Origin: UBA6109 sp035366835
GTDB taxonomy: Bacteria > Desulfobacterota > Syntrophia > Syntrophales > UBA6109
Assembly (NCBI GenBank): GCA_035366835.1
Contig: DAOSIS010000018.1
Span: forward strand, 18,886-82,885
Direction: 5' to 3'
Length of the DNA: 64,000 bases
Shown here one piece after another: positions 17,464-26,455 of the stretch. Position numbers and translations under genes: made by a program. Numbering within the stretch: position 1 is the stretch's first letter; the number at the start of each line of letters is the position of its first letter. The notes under the pieces are model-generated. The model ran no database searches and was not told where the DNA came from. It saw only the letters and a program-made list of their open reading frames with translations.

Positions 17464-18867
17464 CTATTTTCTCACCACTGTGGTAATGATTGCCTCAACT
17501 CTTCGGTTCTGCTGTTTTCCTTCGGCAGTTGCATTGCTCGCGATCGGCTTCTTGGGACCGTAACCTACGGCTTTCAGACGGTCCTTGTCGATTCCAAATT
17601 CCTTTATGAGGTAGTCCCTGACGCTGTTGGCACGCGCCTGCGACAGCTTGACGTTGGCTGCTTCACGCCCGACATTGTCGGTGTGCCCTTCGATGACTGC
17701 GTCCGTATGGGGATACTGTTTCATGAAATCGGCGACCTGCTTGATTTCATCGCGATACTCTTTCTTGATGACCGATTTGCCCGTGTCAAATTGTATCTTG
17801 AGCGTTATGGAGGCCTTTACCGGGCACCCGTCCTTGTCGACCTTGATGCCCCCGGGCGTGCCGGGACATTTATCAAGGTAATCGTAAACACCGTCCTTGT
17901 CGCTGTCCAACGGGCATCCGTTGGCATCCACCTTTACACCCTTCGGCGTATCCGGACACTTGTCAAGGTAATCGTAAATGCCGTCGCCGTCCATATCCAG
18001 CGGACAGCCGTCTTTATCCACTTTCACGCCGGCCGGCGTGCTCGGGCAATTGTCCCGGTAGTCCGCAACCCCGTCCCTGTCCGTATCCAAGGGGCAGCCG
18101 TCCTTATCCACCTTGACGCCCTTGGGCGTGTCGGGGCACTTGTCGAGGTAATCGTAAACGCCGTCGCCGTCCATATCCAGCGGACAGCCGTTGAGATCCA
18201 CCTTGACTCCTGCCGGCGTGCCGGGACACTTGTCGCTGCTGTCGGCAACGCCGTCACCGTCCGAATCCGCCGGTGCCATCACCGCGGGCGCAGCCGCCTC
18301 CCGCACAATGGCTTTTTCCGCCATCGGCTTCTCGCCGCCGAAGAGAAACGTCAATCCGAAGGTCCAGGCCAGATTGTTCTCGATGCTCGCAAAGCCCAGG
18401 ATGTGCCGAAGATCCGTGCGCAGGGCCACATTCTCCGTCAGGAAGTACTTCAAACCGACCCCGTAATCACCGGCAAAATGCGTCGAATCCGACTTGGACG
18501 TGTTCTTGTAGTTCATGCTCTGCCCGCCGAAACCAACCGCAGCGAAGGGCACAAGCTTCTTGTCGGGAAAGAAGTGATAGAGGGCCTCCAGACGGTAGTT
18601 GTATACATCCGTGTATCGATCCGGGGCGAACTCTGTGTACTTGGTATCGACATAGCCAAGATCGGCTTCCAGGCCGAAACGCTTCGTGAAGTCGTAGCCG
18701 AGCCGGACGCCGTAGGTCGGGCCGCTGTCCAAGTCCAGGTTCCCTTCGAATTTGTAGATACCGATGTACGGTGAAATCGAATAGGCCCCCGCCCGCATTT
18801 CCGCAAAGCCGCTCACGGCTCCAAAAAAAATCCCCACGACAATCAAAGCACAAAATATCTTTTTCAC
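17464..18867 (-). CDS. OmpA-family porin with thrombospondin type-3 calcium repeats
   Basis: A 467-residue outer-membrane protein. A signal peptide (KKIFCALIVVGIFFGAVSGFA) precedes an eight-strand OmpA-like beta barrel to about residue 175. Residues 205-345 hold five type-3 repeats of the pattern DxDGDGVxDxxDxCPxTPxGVKVDxxGCP, which bind calcium. The C-terminal OmpA domain (IQFDTGKSVIKKEY, IEGHTDNVG, NVKLSQARANSVRDYL, RRVEA) binds peptidoglycan. It probably anchors the outer membrane to the cell wall. It starts at GTG after a GGGAGG site. Its base composition is more AT-rich than the flanking operons. Confidence 0.92.
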   Translation of the reverse strand: MKKIFCALIVVGIFFGAVSGFAEMRAGAYSISPYIGIYKFEGNLDLDSGPTYGVRLGYDFTKRFGLEADLGYVDTKYTEFAPDRYTDVYNYRLEALYHFFPDKKLVPFAAVGFGGQSMNYKNTSKSDSTHFAGDYGVGLKYFLTENVALRTDLRHILGFASIENNLAWTFGLTFLFGGEKPMAEKAIVREAAAPAVMAPADSDGDGVADSSDKCPGTPAGVKVDLNGCPLDMDGDGVYDYLDKCPDTPKGVKVDKDGCPLDTDRDGVADYRDNCPSTPAGVKVDKDGCPLDMDGDGIYDYLDKCPDTPKGVKVDANGCPLDSDKDGVYDYLDKCPGTPGGIKVDKDGCPVKASITLKIQFDTGKSVIKKEYRDEIKQVADFMKQYPHTDAVIEGHTDNVGREAANVKLSQARANSVRDYLIKEFGIDKDRLKAVGYGPKKPIASNATAEGKQQNRRVEAIITTVVRK

Positions 18868-18968
18868 GCTGAACCTCCCTTGTCACGTAAGAATTAGGAC
18901 CTTCTCCGGTCCACACATAACCCCTGTTCCTTTGCCTGCAGAACCGCCGGGGTTTCATCGGTCACGTT

Positions 18969-19436
18969 TTACTTCTTCCCTTTCCCTCCCTTGTCCTTCG
19001 ATTTTCCTTCCTTGCCCTTTTCCTTTGAATGTTTCTTTTCCTTATCCTTGCCGCCGCCATCCATGTCGTGGCCGGCCTTCAGGGCCTTGAACTCCGCGGA
19101 ACCCGGCTTGATGCCCAGGTTCTTCGCCATGACGCCCCATCCCTTTCCCTTGTTCTTCTTGTACTCCTCCATCACTGTCTCGACCGGCCTGCCGGACATC
19201 TCTCCCAGCCGGAGCACCATATAAGCGTTCGCAGGCTCCGGCATGTTGCTGAGCACGGCAGTGATCTTCGCGTCTCCGATCTGGAATCGGGATGCAAGGC
19301 GCGCCTTGAATCCCGACGGGTCTAGAGAGGCCTGGGCGTTGAAATCCTTGAACCAGTCAAAATCACCCGCCACCGCGAGCGATGACCCGACAAACACCAT
19401 GATGGAAATCAAGACCGCCAATCTGAATTTTTTCAT
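18969..19436 (-). CDS. Exported hypothetical protein with a lysine-rich tail
   Basis: A 155-residue protein with a clear signal peptide (MKKFRLAVLISIMVFVGSSLAVAG) and a strong AAGGAGG site. The central region (residues 30-115) is predicted helical (FKARLASRFQIGDAKITAVLSNM); the last 35 residues are almost entirely Lys, Glu, Gly and Ser. The function is unknown; no domain is recognised. The basic tail could bind nucleic acid, lipopolysaccharide or cell wall, which is only inference. It lies 101 bases upstream of the OmpA gene on the same strand and may be expressed with it. Confidence 0.75.
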   Translation of the reverse strand: MKKFRLAVLISIMVFVGSSLAVAGDFDWFKDFNAQASLDPSGFKARLASRFQIGDAKITAVLSNMPEPANAYMVLRLGEMSGRPVETVMEEYKKNKGKGWGVMAKNLGIKPGSAEFKALKAGHDMDGGGKDKEKKHSKEKGKEGKSKDKGGKGKK

Positions 19437-19792
19437 CTGTCATTCCTCCTTATCTGATTGACCCTAATAGATTTTGCCTTTTCACCATCAAAGCATCCGT
19501 GAAACATCAGACATTCAGCATCCATCTGAATTTTTTGATCCGGAAATGTTCTCAATTCGGATTCACATATTACTGACAAGCATCTATCCGTTCCCGGATA
19601 CATATCACCAATAGCCGGAGATCGTCGTAGTTGAGATCCAATAAAAGACTCAGGTCTCGATCCGTCCTCAGCAATTTTTTTGCGATATCGGGAAGACTCT
19701 CCTTGCTTATCATCGCTCTTTTTTCTGATCCATTTTCTCAATTCTTCGGAACCGCTTTGGTCCCATCCTATATCCTAAGATGATTCACAAAA
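19437..19792. other. AT-rich intergenic stretch, no gene recognised
   Basis: About 355 bases between the Lys-rich protein and the YXWGXW-like protein. An open minus-strand frame (19433-19741) has no family resemblance and overlaps the ribosome-binding site of the next gene. It probably contains the promoter of the 18969 gene. Confidence 0.4.
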
Positions 19793-20536
19793 TTATTGAC
19801 GCCTTGGATCTTCTTGGTGTTGCCGTTCCTGGGAACGCTGCCGTTGCTGCCGGTCCGGCTGCTGTCTCTGCGGTTGCTGCTGAGGTTGTCGCATCTCCGG
19901 TTGGCTTTGCTGTTGGCCTTGAAACTGACGAGGCTCTCTCTGAGGTGTTTGTCCACGTCTTTCCTTTTGTTTCGCCCGCATTTCCTCCTGATGTCTCTGG
20001 ACCTCAGGCCTCTGTCGATATTGCTCCTGCCTCTCACGTCTCAGTATCTGCCGCTGAGGTTGCGGACGCGGTTGATAACTTTCGACGCCCCATCTTCTCT
20101 GTTTTTCCCAATGCTTGTTGCGCTTCCAATTCTTCCAGTTCTTCTGGAGCCGGTCGTACGGAATCCTTTCATATTCCCAGCGGTGGCCGCGCCAGTCGCG
20201 GTCGCGATAATAGTCTCTCCACCTCAGGTCCACATCAAAGTAAAAACTCGGAACGGCGTTATAATAAACCCAGTTACGGTCATAGTAACGCGAGCGATAC
20301 CAGCGCCCCTCCCAAGGACGCCACCACCAACCGTTCCAGAAGTAAATGTCCACATCGATATCCGGGACAACATACACGTCCACTGTATCGGGTATCACAA
20401 CCACTTGCGGCGGCGCCTCAAAGACGACGAGCGGCGGAAGGGATATCCCGATACTTACATTGACCTCGGCAACCGCCGAAATAGGAGAAACCATTATGAA
20501 CACCAGAAATACTGCGGCCCACATTGATTTTTTCAT
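19793..20536 (-). CDS. Exported aromatic/arginine-rich protein with a Gln/Arg-rich tail
   Basis: A 247-residue protein with a signal peptide (MKKSMWAAVFLVFIMVSPISAVAE) and an AGGAGG site. Residues 60-110 are unusually rich in Trp, Tyr and Arg (VDIYFWNGWWWRPWEGRWYRSRYYDR), as in YXWGXW-type exported proteins. The C-terminal 100 residues are low-complexity Gln/Arg/Pro (QPQRQILRRERQEQYRQ). Similar proteins are common in deltaproteobacteria, but their role is unknown; a periplasmic or surface location is predicted. The sequence is biased enough that the family assignment is tentative. Confidence 0.7.
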   Translation of the reverse strand: MKKSMWAAVFLVFIMVSPISAVAEVNVSIGISLPPLVVFEAPPQVVVIPDTVDVYVVPDIDVDIYFWNGWWWRPWEGRWYRSRYYDRNWVYYNAVPSFYFDVDLRWRDYYRDRDWRGHRWEYERIPYDRLQKNWKNWKRNKHWEKQRRWGVESYQPRPQPQRQILRRERQEQYRQRPEVQRHQEEMRAKQKERRGQTPQREPRQFQGQQQSQPEMRQPQQQPQRQQPDRQQRQRSQERQHQEDPRRQ

Positions 20537-20603
20537 GTTTCACCTCCTCTGTCTGGATAAGATTCGTAAAACCTCGGAAGAGAGGCAGAGATAAGAAAAA
20601 TGT

Positions 20604-20996
20604 TCACAAACTGGACTCTCCGGATTTCATATCACCCGGTGTTACTTGGAAAAAACGCTGGCCAGACTTCACCGCTTTCTGCAAGTCAACAACGGTGAAA
20701 GGCTTGGCAAGGTATAGGTCGACCCCTGCATCCTTGAACGCCTTTGCCCCACAAGTACCGCTCATGCCGATGACATAGAGATCAGGGAATTGTTCCTTCA
20801 TGAACTTGCATAGCTTGAAGCCGTCCATCCTGGGCATATCCGCATCCGTGACGATTACGTCATATCGATTTTTCAACTGGAGATTGATGGCATCGACGCC
20901 GTCGCATGCAGTGTCCACCGCGTGGCCCCAGAGTCTTATTGCAGACGACAAGACTTCTAGAATTTCAGGATTGTCATCAACGACCATGATTTTCAT
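20604..20996 (-). CDS. Single-domain response regulator (CheY-like)
   Basis: A 130-residue stand-alone receiver domain: MKIMVVDDNPEILEVL start, acidic pocket DD, phosphoacceptor Asp in IVTDADMPRMDGF, Thr/Ser switch in VIGMSGTCG and the conserved Lys in LAKPFT. No output domain, so it must act by protein contact, for example with a kinase or phosphodiesterase. The ATG at 20996 was chosen because the receiver fold begins there; the frame opens 16 codons earlier. It is strikingly similar to the regulator at 48156-48524 (shared DADMPRMDGFKLCKFMKEQFP-type block), so the two are paralogues. Confidence 0.88.
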   Translation of the reverse strand: MKIMVVDDNPEILEVLSSAIRLWGHAVDTACDGVDAINLQLKNRYDVIVTDADMPRMDGFKLCKFMKEQFPDLYVIGMSGTCGAKAFKDAGVDLYLAKPFTVVDLQKAVKSGQRFFQVTPGDMKSGESSL

Positions 20997-21567
20997 GCCT
21001 AACGTTCCATTCTTCGCCGGAAAGTTTGTCACAAATGACTGCATTCAACGTGACAAAGAGAATTTACCAGTGGATATCGCAGCCCAGGCTGTGGCGTGTG
21101 AGTAGATAGTGTGAAAATTCTAAAGCTAAAGTTTATGGTAAAGCAAGCGGAATATCTTTAATTGTTAATAACACCACACACTTTGGGATAACAAGGTCAC
21201 ATACGATGGAGGAAGTTGGTGGAAACGGCAAGCCTCCAGAAAGAAGGATTCGATGTAATGGGGCTGCATGCAGGCCGGGCTTCGGCCCGCTCCATATCTT
21301 CGCGGATTCGGTGAATCCGGCCTGCGTCCATGGCATCGTGAGCCAAGGCATGATCTTCCAGAAGTTCCCGGAACAGTTTAAGAAAAATATATCGATGTGC
21401 ATCACAGAAGATACAAACGTTTTTGCCGAGCTAGAAAAATGCATATTTTTCAGAGCATAGTACTCAAAAACATTCAACCAATATATAGAACTCCAGTACC
21501 TGAGTTAGTTAATGGAATCGGATAAGGCTATACATTCTTCCCATTGCCCACCTTTACGCTTGGTTTC
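20997..21567. other. Gene-poor AT-rich stretch
   Basis: No convincing gene. Competing open frames at 21133-21477 (minus) and 21206-21460 (plus) lack ribosome sites and family signatures. This stretch, together with the repeat at 21568, separates the response regulator from the HD-GYP gene and looks like decayed island DNA. Confidence 0.4.
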
Positions 21568-21612
21568 GAGCCAGAAAATTCAAGGGGTCAGGGAGACAAA
21601 TCCTGACCCCTT
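21568..21612. repeat. Dispersed REP-like element, copy 1
   Basis: GAGCCAGAAAATTC followed by an 11-bp stem (AAGGGGTCAGG / CCTGACCCCTT, arms 21582-21592 and 21602-21612) and a T-rich run. The same start and stem core recur at 30497-30540. It could also act as a terminator on the plus strand. Confidence 0.65.
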
Positions 21613-21813
21613 TTCTTTTGCAGCTTTTGAGACGAGGCATCAAAATGGATTGACAGATTTTCGCAAGCCTGCAGACAGAGAATTAACCAAAATCATGTAG
21701 CCTAGGTTCTTGCGAATGTTTTAAATGAAGTTGCCTACCTCCAGCGGTTATGGTAAAGCCACAACGCATAAGGCGATCAGCAGGAATATGACAAGAAAGA
21801 AATTGTCGAGGAA

Positions 21814-23874
21814 ATGCTAAAAGTCTTTTCTGAGCCAGGGGATTCATCGACAATCAGAAAATATTCATTATCCATCCGTCAGAAGCTGCTTCTTTTTGTT
21901 GTCATTGCCTTTCTTCCCGCCATAGCCGTTATCACGTATACCGGCATAGAAGAACGCAGCCAGGAAATCGAGACTTCGACGCAGAAAGCCATGCAGATGG
22001 TGCGGAGTCTATCCGCTCAGCAGAAACAAGTGGCAAAGGGAACAGAGTTGTTGCTGAGCACGCTGGCCCAATTGCCGGAAGTGCAAAAATCCGACGTAAA
22101 GGCCTGTAACCGTCTTTTTGTCAATCTCCATAAGCAGTATCCTGCGTATTCAACCATCGCAGCGGCTACTCCGGATGGCAATCTGTTCGCCGCGTCTGCT
22201 CCTTTCGAGCCGGGCACAGTCGACCTTTCCGACCGCAAGCACATAAAGGACGCGATTCGGACAAAAGCCTTCTCGGCCGGGGAATATATCGTTGGGAGGG
22301 TCAGCAAGGTCCCTTCCATCAACTACACCTATCCGGTAGTGAATGCGGAGAATAAGCTCGTGGCCATTGTTATCGCGGGATTCAGATTGGACCAATATGC
22401 ACAGTATGTGAGAAGGGCCAATCTTCCCGAAGGGTCCGCAATGACGATCCTGGATTTCAAAGGTCTTCGCCTATATCGTTCCCCTGAGCATAGTACATCA
22501 GCAATCGGCACCCCTATTCCTCTTGACAGCATCGAGCGTATTTTCGGAGATCGTGAGGAGGGCATCTACGAAAGAAAGGGGGAAGATGGTACCTACAGAA
22601 TCTATGCGTTCAAACAACTCCGTCTTCGAGATGGTTCTCCGCCATACATGTTGATAACCCTCGGCATCCCGAAAGAAGAAATAACCAGCGCCGCCAACCG
22701 AGCCATGATGGCTAACCTTTTGGTCCTGGGGATCTCGGCTTCGGTCCTCATAGTTTTGGTTTGGCTATTCGCCGAGCTCGCTTTCATAAATCCCATTCGG
22801 CGACTCGTCACAGAAGAGATCAGCAGTTCTAACGGCCAGACACTGAAAGGAGGAGATGAAATAGACCAGTTGGCGGGCACGTTCCGCCGGATAAAGAGTG
22901 AGCTGAAACAGACGATGATCTCCAAGGCATACATGGACAGGATCACTAACAATATGCTGGGAATGTTGATAGTCGTGGGCATGGACGGCAGAATCCAGAA
23001 GGTCAATCCGCAGGTTAGCGAACTTTCGGGATATGACGAGAACGCACTGGTCGGGGACCGCGTTGAGAAGATATTGACGACGATCCAGGACAAACCATTG
23101 GATATCAATGAATTGAGCAGGATGACCACTGCTGCCGAAATGAGGGGTCAAGACGCGTTTCTGTGCACTGTCGACGGTAAAAAGATCCCTATAATTTTCA
23201 ACGTGACGTCGATCGAAGGCACGGAAGGCGAGCAGGATTCCGTCGTCTGCAATGCCATGGACGTTACAGAACGCAAAGAGAATTTGGAGCGTCTTCATAA
23301 AGCACTGGGTGCGACCGTCAAAGCCATGGCGGTGGCCGTCGAGGTGCGTGATGCCTACACGGCTGGACACCAACGCAGGGTTTCCGATCTTGCCCGGGCA
23401 ATAGCAACGAAGATGGGGTTGTCCTCGGACCGGGTTGATGGTCTCCGCATGGCAGCCAGCATCCATGATTTGGGCAAGATCTCTATTCCGGCGGAAATTC
23501 TCAGTAAACCAGCGAATTTGAGCCCGGTTGAATTTTCACTTGTCCAAACCCATTCACTGGCTGGATACGACATCCTGAAAGATATTGACTTTCCCCAACC
23601 TGTTGCCAGGATGGTCCTCGAACACCATGAACGAATAGATGGATCGGGTTATCCAAGCGGTCTGACCGGAAATCAGCTTCTTTTAGAGTCTCGAATACTG
23701 GCGGTTGCAGATGTCGTGGAGTCCATGGCTTCTCATCGCCCCTACCGCGCCGCTTTGGGGATAGATGCGGCATTGTGTGAGATTGCCAAGAATAAGGGCA
23801 AACTGTACGATTCTGCAGTAGTGGATGCCTGTTTGCGGGTCTTCAATGAGAAGGGTTACCGATTCCGAGATTAA
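21814..23874 (+). CDS. Membrane sensor with Cache, PAS and HD-GYP domains (c-di-GMP phosphodiesterase)
   Basis: A 686-residue protein. A transmembrane helix at about 27-45 and another at about 300-322 bracket a periplasmic double Cache sensor domain. A HAMP-like stretch, a PAS domain (MLGMLIVVGMDGRIQKVNPQVSELSGY, about 385-490) and an HD-GYP domain follow. The catalytic HD is H551-D552 in SIHDLGK, with HHERIDGSGYP carrying G612-Y613-P614. HD-GYP enzymes hydrolyse c-di-GMP to GMP. The start has a GAGGAA site very close to the ATG; a GTG upstream is possible. It is the last large gene of the AT-rich segment. The ligand is unknown; Cache domains often sense small organic acids. Confidence 0.9.
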   Translation: MLKVFSEPGDSSTIRKYSLSIRQKLLLFVVIAFLPAIAVITYTGIEERSQEIETSTQKAMQMVRSLSAQQKQVAKGTELLLSTLAQLPEVQKSDVKACNRLFVNLHKQYPAYSTIAAATPDGNLFAASAPFEPGTVDLSDRKHIKDAIRTKAFSAGEYIVGRVSKVPSINYTYPVVNAENKLVAIVIAGFRLDQYAQYVRRANLPEGSAMTILDFKGLRLYRSPEHSTSAIGTPIPLDSIERIFGDREEGIYERKGEDGTYRIYAFKQLRLRDGSPPYMLITLGIPKEEITSAANRAMMANLLVLGISASVLIVLVWLFAELAFINPIRRLVTEEISSSNGQTLKGGDEIDQLAGTFRRIKSELKQTMISKAYMDRITNNMLGMLIVVGMDGRIQKVNPQVSELSGYDENALVGDRVEKILTTIQDKPLDINELSRMTTAAEMRGQDAFLCTVDGKKIPIIFNVTSIEGTEGEQDSVVCNAMDVTERKENLERLHKALGATVKAMAVAVEVRDAYTAGHQRRVSDLARAIATKMGLSSDRVDGLRMAASIHDLGKISIPAEILSKPANLSPVEFSLVQTHSLAGYDILKDIDFPQPVARMVLEHHERIDGSGYPSGLTGNQLLLESRILAVADVVESMASHRPYRAALGIDAALCEIAKNKGKLYDSAVVDACLRVFNEKGYRFRD

Positions 23875-24203
23875 TAGCCGCGATCTCCGATCCCGAAATC
23901 TCATGGCAACGGATGATCCGGGCAGGACTGCTGAACCCTCTCAGCAGTTCCTCCACCACCGGACGCGCTTGAACTCGATCGCGGATCTTCTCCGTTCCTT
24001 CATGGCAAGATCCTGCCTCCCCTTCGGGGATCCGGGCCTTGCCCGTTGCTCTAACATATTCGGTCCAATGTCAGAGGTGCAGTCCAATATAAGACGCAAG
24101 CCGGCCGTGAAATTCCAAAGTCGATAATTGGGAACTTTAATGCTATAGGGCCATCAGAGGACAGACCGCACGCAACCCGATACCCTGTAAAGGACAAACT
24201 TTC
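23875..24203. other. Intergenic stretch, no gene recognised
   Basis: About 330 bases between the HD-GYP gene and nudC. A plus-strand frame (23825-24127) overlaps the end of the HD-GYP gene and shows no family. A weak extended -10 (TGCTATAGG) near 24140 could serve nudC. Confidence 0.35.
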
Positions 24204-25079
24204 ATGAACAGTGACACGCCAAATCCATTATCATCCACCTGCATGCTCCCGTTCAGTTCGTCATTTCTCGGATCGGAATATCAGCCTCTGAAGCCCGGGA
24301 TGACGGCACCGGACACATTCCCGTACTGGTTGATGATCCAGGGCACGTCTCTGATCCTGCGCAAATCGGACGGCGCTCTCCAACTCCCGGAAGGAGAGCT
24401 GCCGTCATGGTGTGGGGGAACCTCCAATGCGCTTTGCATAGGCACCTGGCGCGGCCACCCGCTTTTCACGATTCCATTGGCCAGGACTGTTGAAATTCCT
24501 CCGACGTACCAAGCCGTACCTTTTCAAGGTCCGGACGCGCCCCTCGATGAACGCCTGTCGACCTTGGCAGGAATCGCTCATCAGATCATCAACTGGGAGA
24601 AAAGAAGCCGGCATTGCGGATGCTGCGGAGCCGTCATGGAACGCATCCCGCTGACCTGGGGCAAACGCTGTCCTGCCTGCCGCGCAGAGTATTTTCCCCA
24701 TATCCACCCCTGCATCATCGTGCTGGTGAAGCGGGGAAAGGAATTTCTATTGGTCCATAATGCCCACTGGCCGGCTGGTCGATTCAGCCTTGTTGCAGGA
24801 TTTGTCGATATCGGAGAATCGCTTGAAGATTGCGTGAAAAGGGAGGTTTTGGAGGAAACCGGGGTGACCGTGAAAAACATCCGTTATGTCGGCAGCCAGA
24901 ACTGGCCTTTCCCGGCCCAACAGATGATCGGCTTCATCGCCGATTATGCCGGGGGCGAACCGCGGCCTGACGGGACCGAAGTACTTGAGGCTCGCTGGTT
25001 CACGGTCGAGACGATACCACCGTATCCGAGCAGCATCAGGAGCATCGCCAGATGGATTATGAAGAAATACTGTGTCTGA
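24204..25079 (+). CDS. nudC: NADH pyrophosphatase / NAD-RNA decapping hydrolase
   Basis: A 291-residue NudC-type Nudix hydrolase. A zinc ribbon (CGCCGAVME ... CPACRAEYFP) precedes the Nudix domain. The Nudix box is GFVDIGESLEDCVKREVLEETGV, with the metal-binding REVLEETG glutamates, followed by the family-specific SQNWPFPAQQM motif that recognises NAD(H). It hydrolyses NADH to NMNH and AMP and removes NAD caps from RNA. A typical AAAGGA site precedes the ATG. It converges with the UPF0261 gene. The length is slightly above the 257 residues of the E. coli enzyme because of a longer N-terminal half. Confidence 0.92.
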   Translation: MNSDTPNPLSSTCMLPFSSSFLGSEYQPLKPGMTAPDTFPYWLMIQGTSLILRKSDGALQLPEGELPSWCGGTSNALCIGTWRGHPLFTIPLARTVEIPPTYQAVPFQGPDAPLDERLSTLAGIAHQIINWEKRSRHCGCCGAVMERIPLTWGKRCPACRAEYFPHIHPCIIVLVKRGKEFLLVHNAHWPAGRFSLVAGFVDIGESLEDCVKREVLEETGVTVKNIRYVGSQNWPFPAQQMIGFIADYAGGEPRPDGTEVLEARWFTVETIPPYPSSIRSIARWIMKKYCV

Positions 25080-25125
25080 GCCGCAGACTTGTTCGACCTT
25101 CTCCCCGATGGATACGGACCATTCC

Positions 25126-26336
25126 TCAGGACCTTTCCAGAAGCCCCAGGAGCGCCCGGGCCGTCTCCCGGGCGAAGGCGGGGTCGTTGATGTGCATGTC
25201 CTTTTCGATCACGGGAATGCGCGAGGGCAGATTCGCCTTCAACATTTCGATGAAGGCCCGGTCCGCTTCGGCGTCCTTTTCGTCCTGACAGGGAAAATCG
25301 ACGGCCGAGAAACCCCGGAGGGGGATGTAAACGACCACCGGGCCTCCGGACCGGGAAAGTTTCTCCGCCATGGTCTCCGCCAGACGGCGATTTTCTTCCG
25401 CGCTGGTTCTCATCAGGGTGGTAGAGGAATTGTGAACGCGGAAACGGCGGTCGCGGAATCGGGGCGGGATGGCATCGGGGAAATAATTGACCATGTCGAG
25501 AGCTCCGGGAACGACCAACTGCGGGATTCCCATCTCCCCGGCCTTCTCCAGGCGATGGGGCCCGGCGCTTCCCTTGCCGCCGCATAGTTCGTCCGCCAGT
25601 TCCGTTGTCGTGATATCCAGCACCGCCTGGACCTGTCCCTCTCCGATCAGCTGCTCCATGGCCATGCCGCCGGGTCCGTTGGCGTGGAAAACCAGCACCT
25701 CGTAACCCCCTCCTCCAGCACATGCTTGGCCTCCTCGACGCAGGGAGTGGTCACCCCGAACATGGTGGCGGCGATGAGGGGTCGTTCCGCGGAAACGGCT
25801 TCCCCGCCGCTTTCCAGCATGCCGCAAACCGCGAGGGCCGCATTGCCCAAGATCCGCCGGCTGATCCGGTTGAGCCCGGAAATGTCCACCACGGAATGCA
25901 TCATGGCGATGTCCGACGTCCCCACGTAGGGGCGCACGTTTCCCGAGGCCATGGAGGAGACCATGACCTTGGGGACGCCCAGCGGAAGCGTCCTCATCGC
26001 GCTGGTCCCGATGACCGTGCCCGATCCGCCCCCCAGGGCAAGGACCCCGGAAATCTCGCCCCGATCGAAGAGGTCGCGCGTCAGCTTCGCCGCGCCCCGG
26101 GCCATGACGGCCACCGCCTCCCCTCGGTCCCTCCGGTCCGCAAGTTCCTGCAGGGGCCGTCCCCCGGCCGCGGAGACCGCCGCATTGGGGACATCCACGT
26201 CGGGCGGCGAAGGATGGAAGACTCCCGCATCGAGGGTGCGGGTCCCGAATCCCCGTGCCGCGATCCGGTCCCGGACGAAATTCAGCTCGTCCGCCTTGGT
26301 GTCGAAGGTGCCGATGATGAGGATGAATTTGTCCAT
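25126..26336 (-). pseudogene. Tm-1-like ATP-binding (UPF0261) protein gene, frameshifted in a C5/G5 run
   Basis: The first frame starts at 26336 (MDKFILIIGTFDTKADEL) and continues to AKHVLEEG; the second continues GYEVLVFHANGPGGMAMEQLIGEGQ to the stop at 25126. Joining them needs one extra G in the run at 25706-25710, and the repaired product (about 403 residues) has the normal family length. Proteins of this family bind ATP and include tomato Tm-1; the bacterial role is unknown. The partner TIM-barrel protein is encoded just upstream, and the two are fused in some fungi. A sequencing or assembly error in the homopolymer is as likely as a true mutation. Confidence 0.8.
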
Positions 26337-26455
26337 AGCGAGCGTGCAGTCTGGAGAGCCGGTCGCTCCGGACGCGGAGAGGGTCGAAGGAGCCGACGAA
26401 ACCACCTCGGAGGCCGAGACGGTTCCGGACCTTTCTCCGCGGCGACGCGCCGGTG

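Noticed and set aside
23825..24127. 100-residue frame between the HD-GYP gene and nudC.
   Set aside because: It overlaps the HD-GYP gene end, lacks a ribosome site and shows no family.
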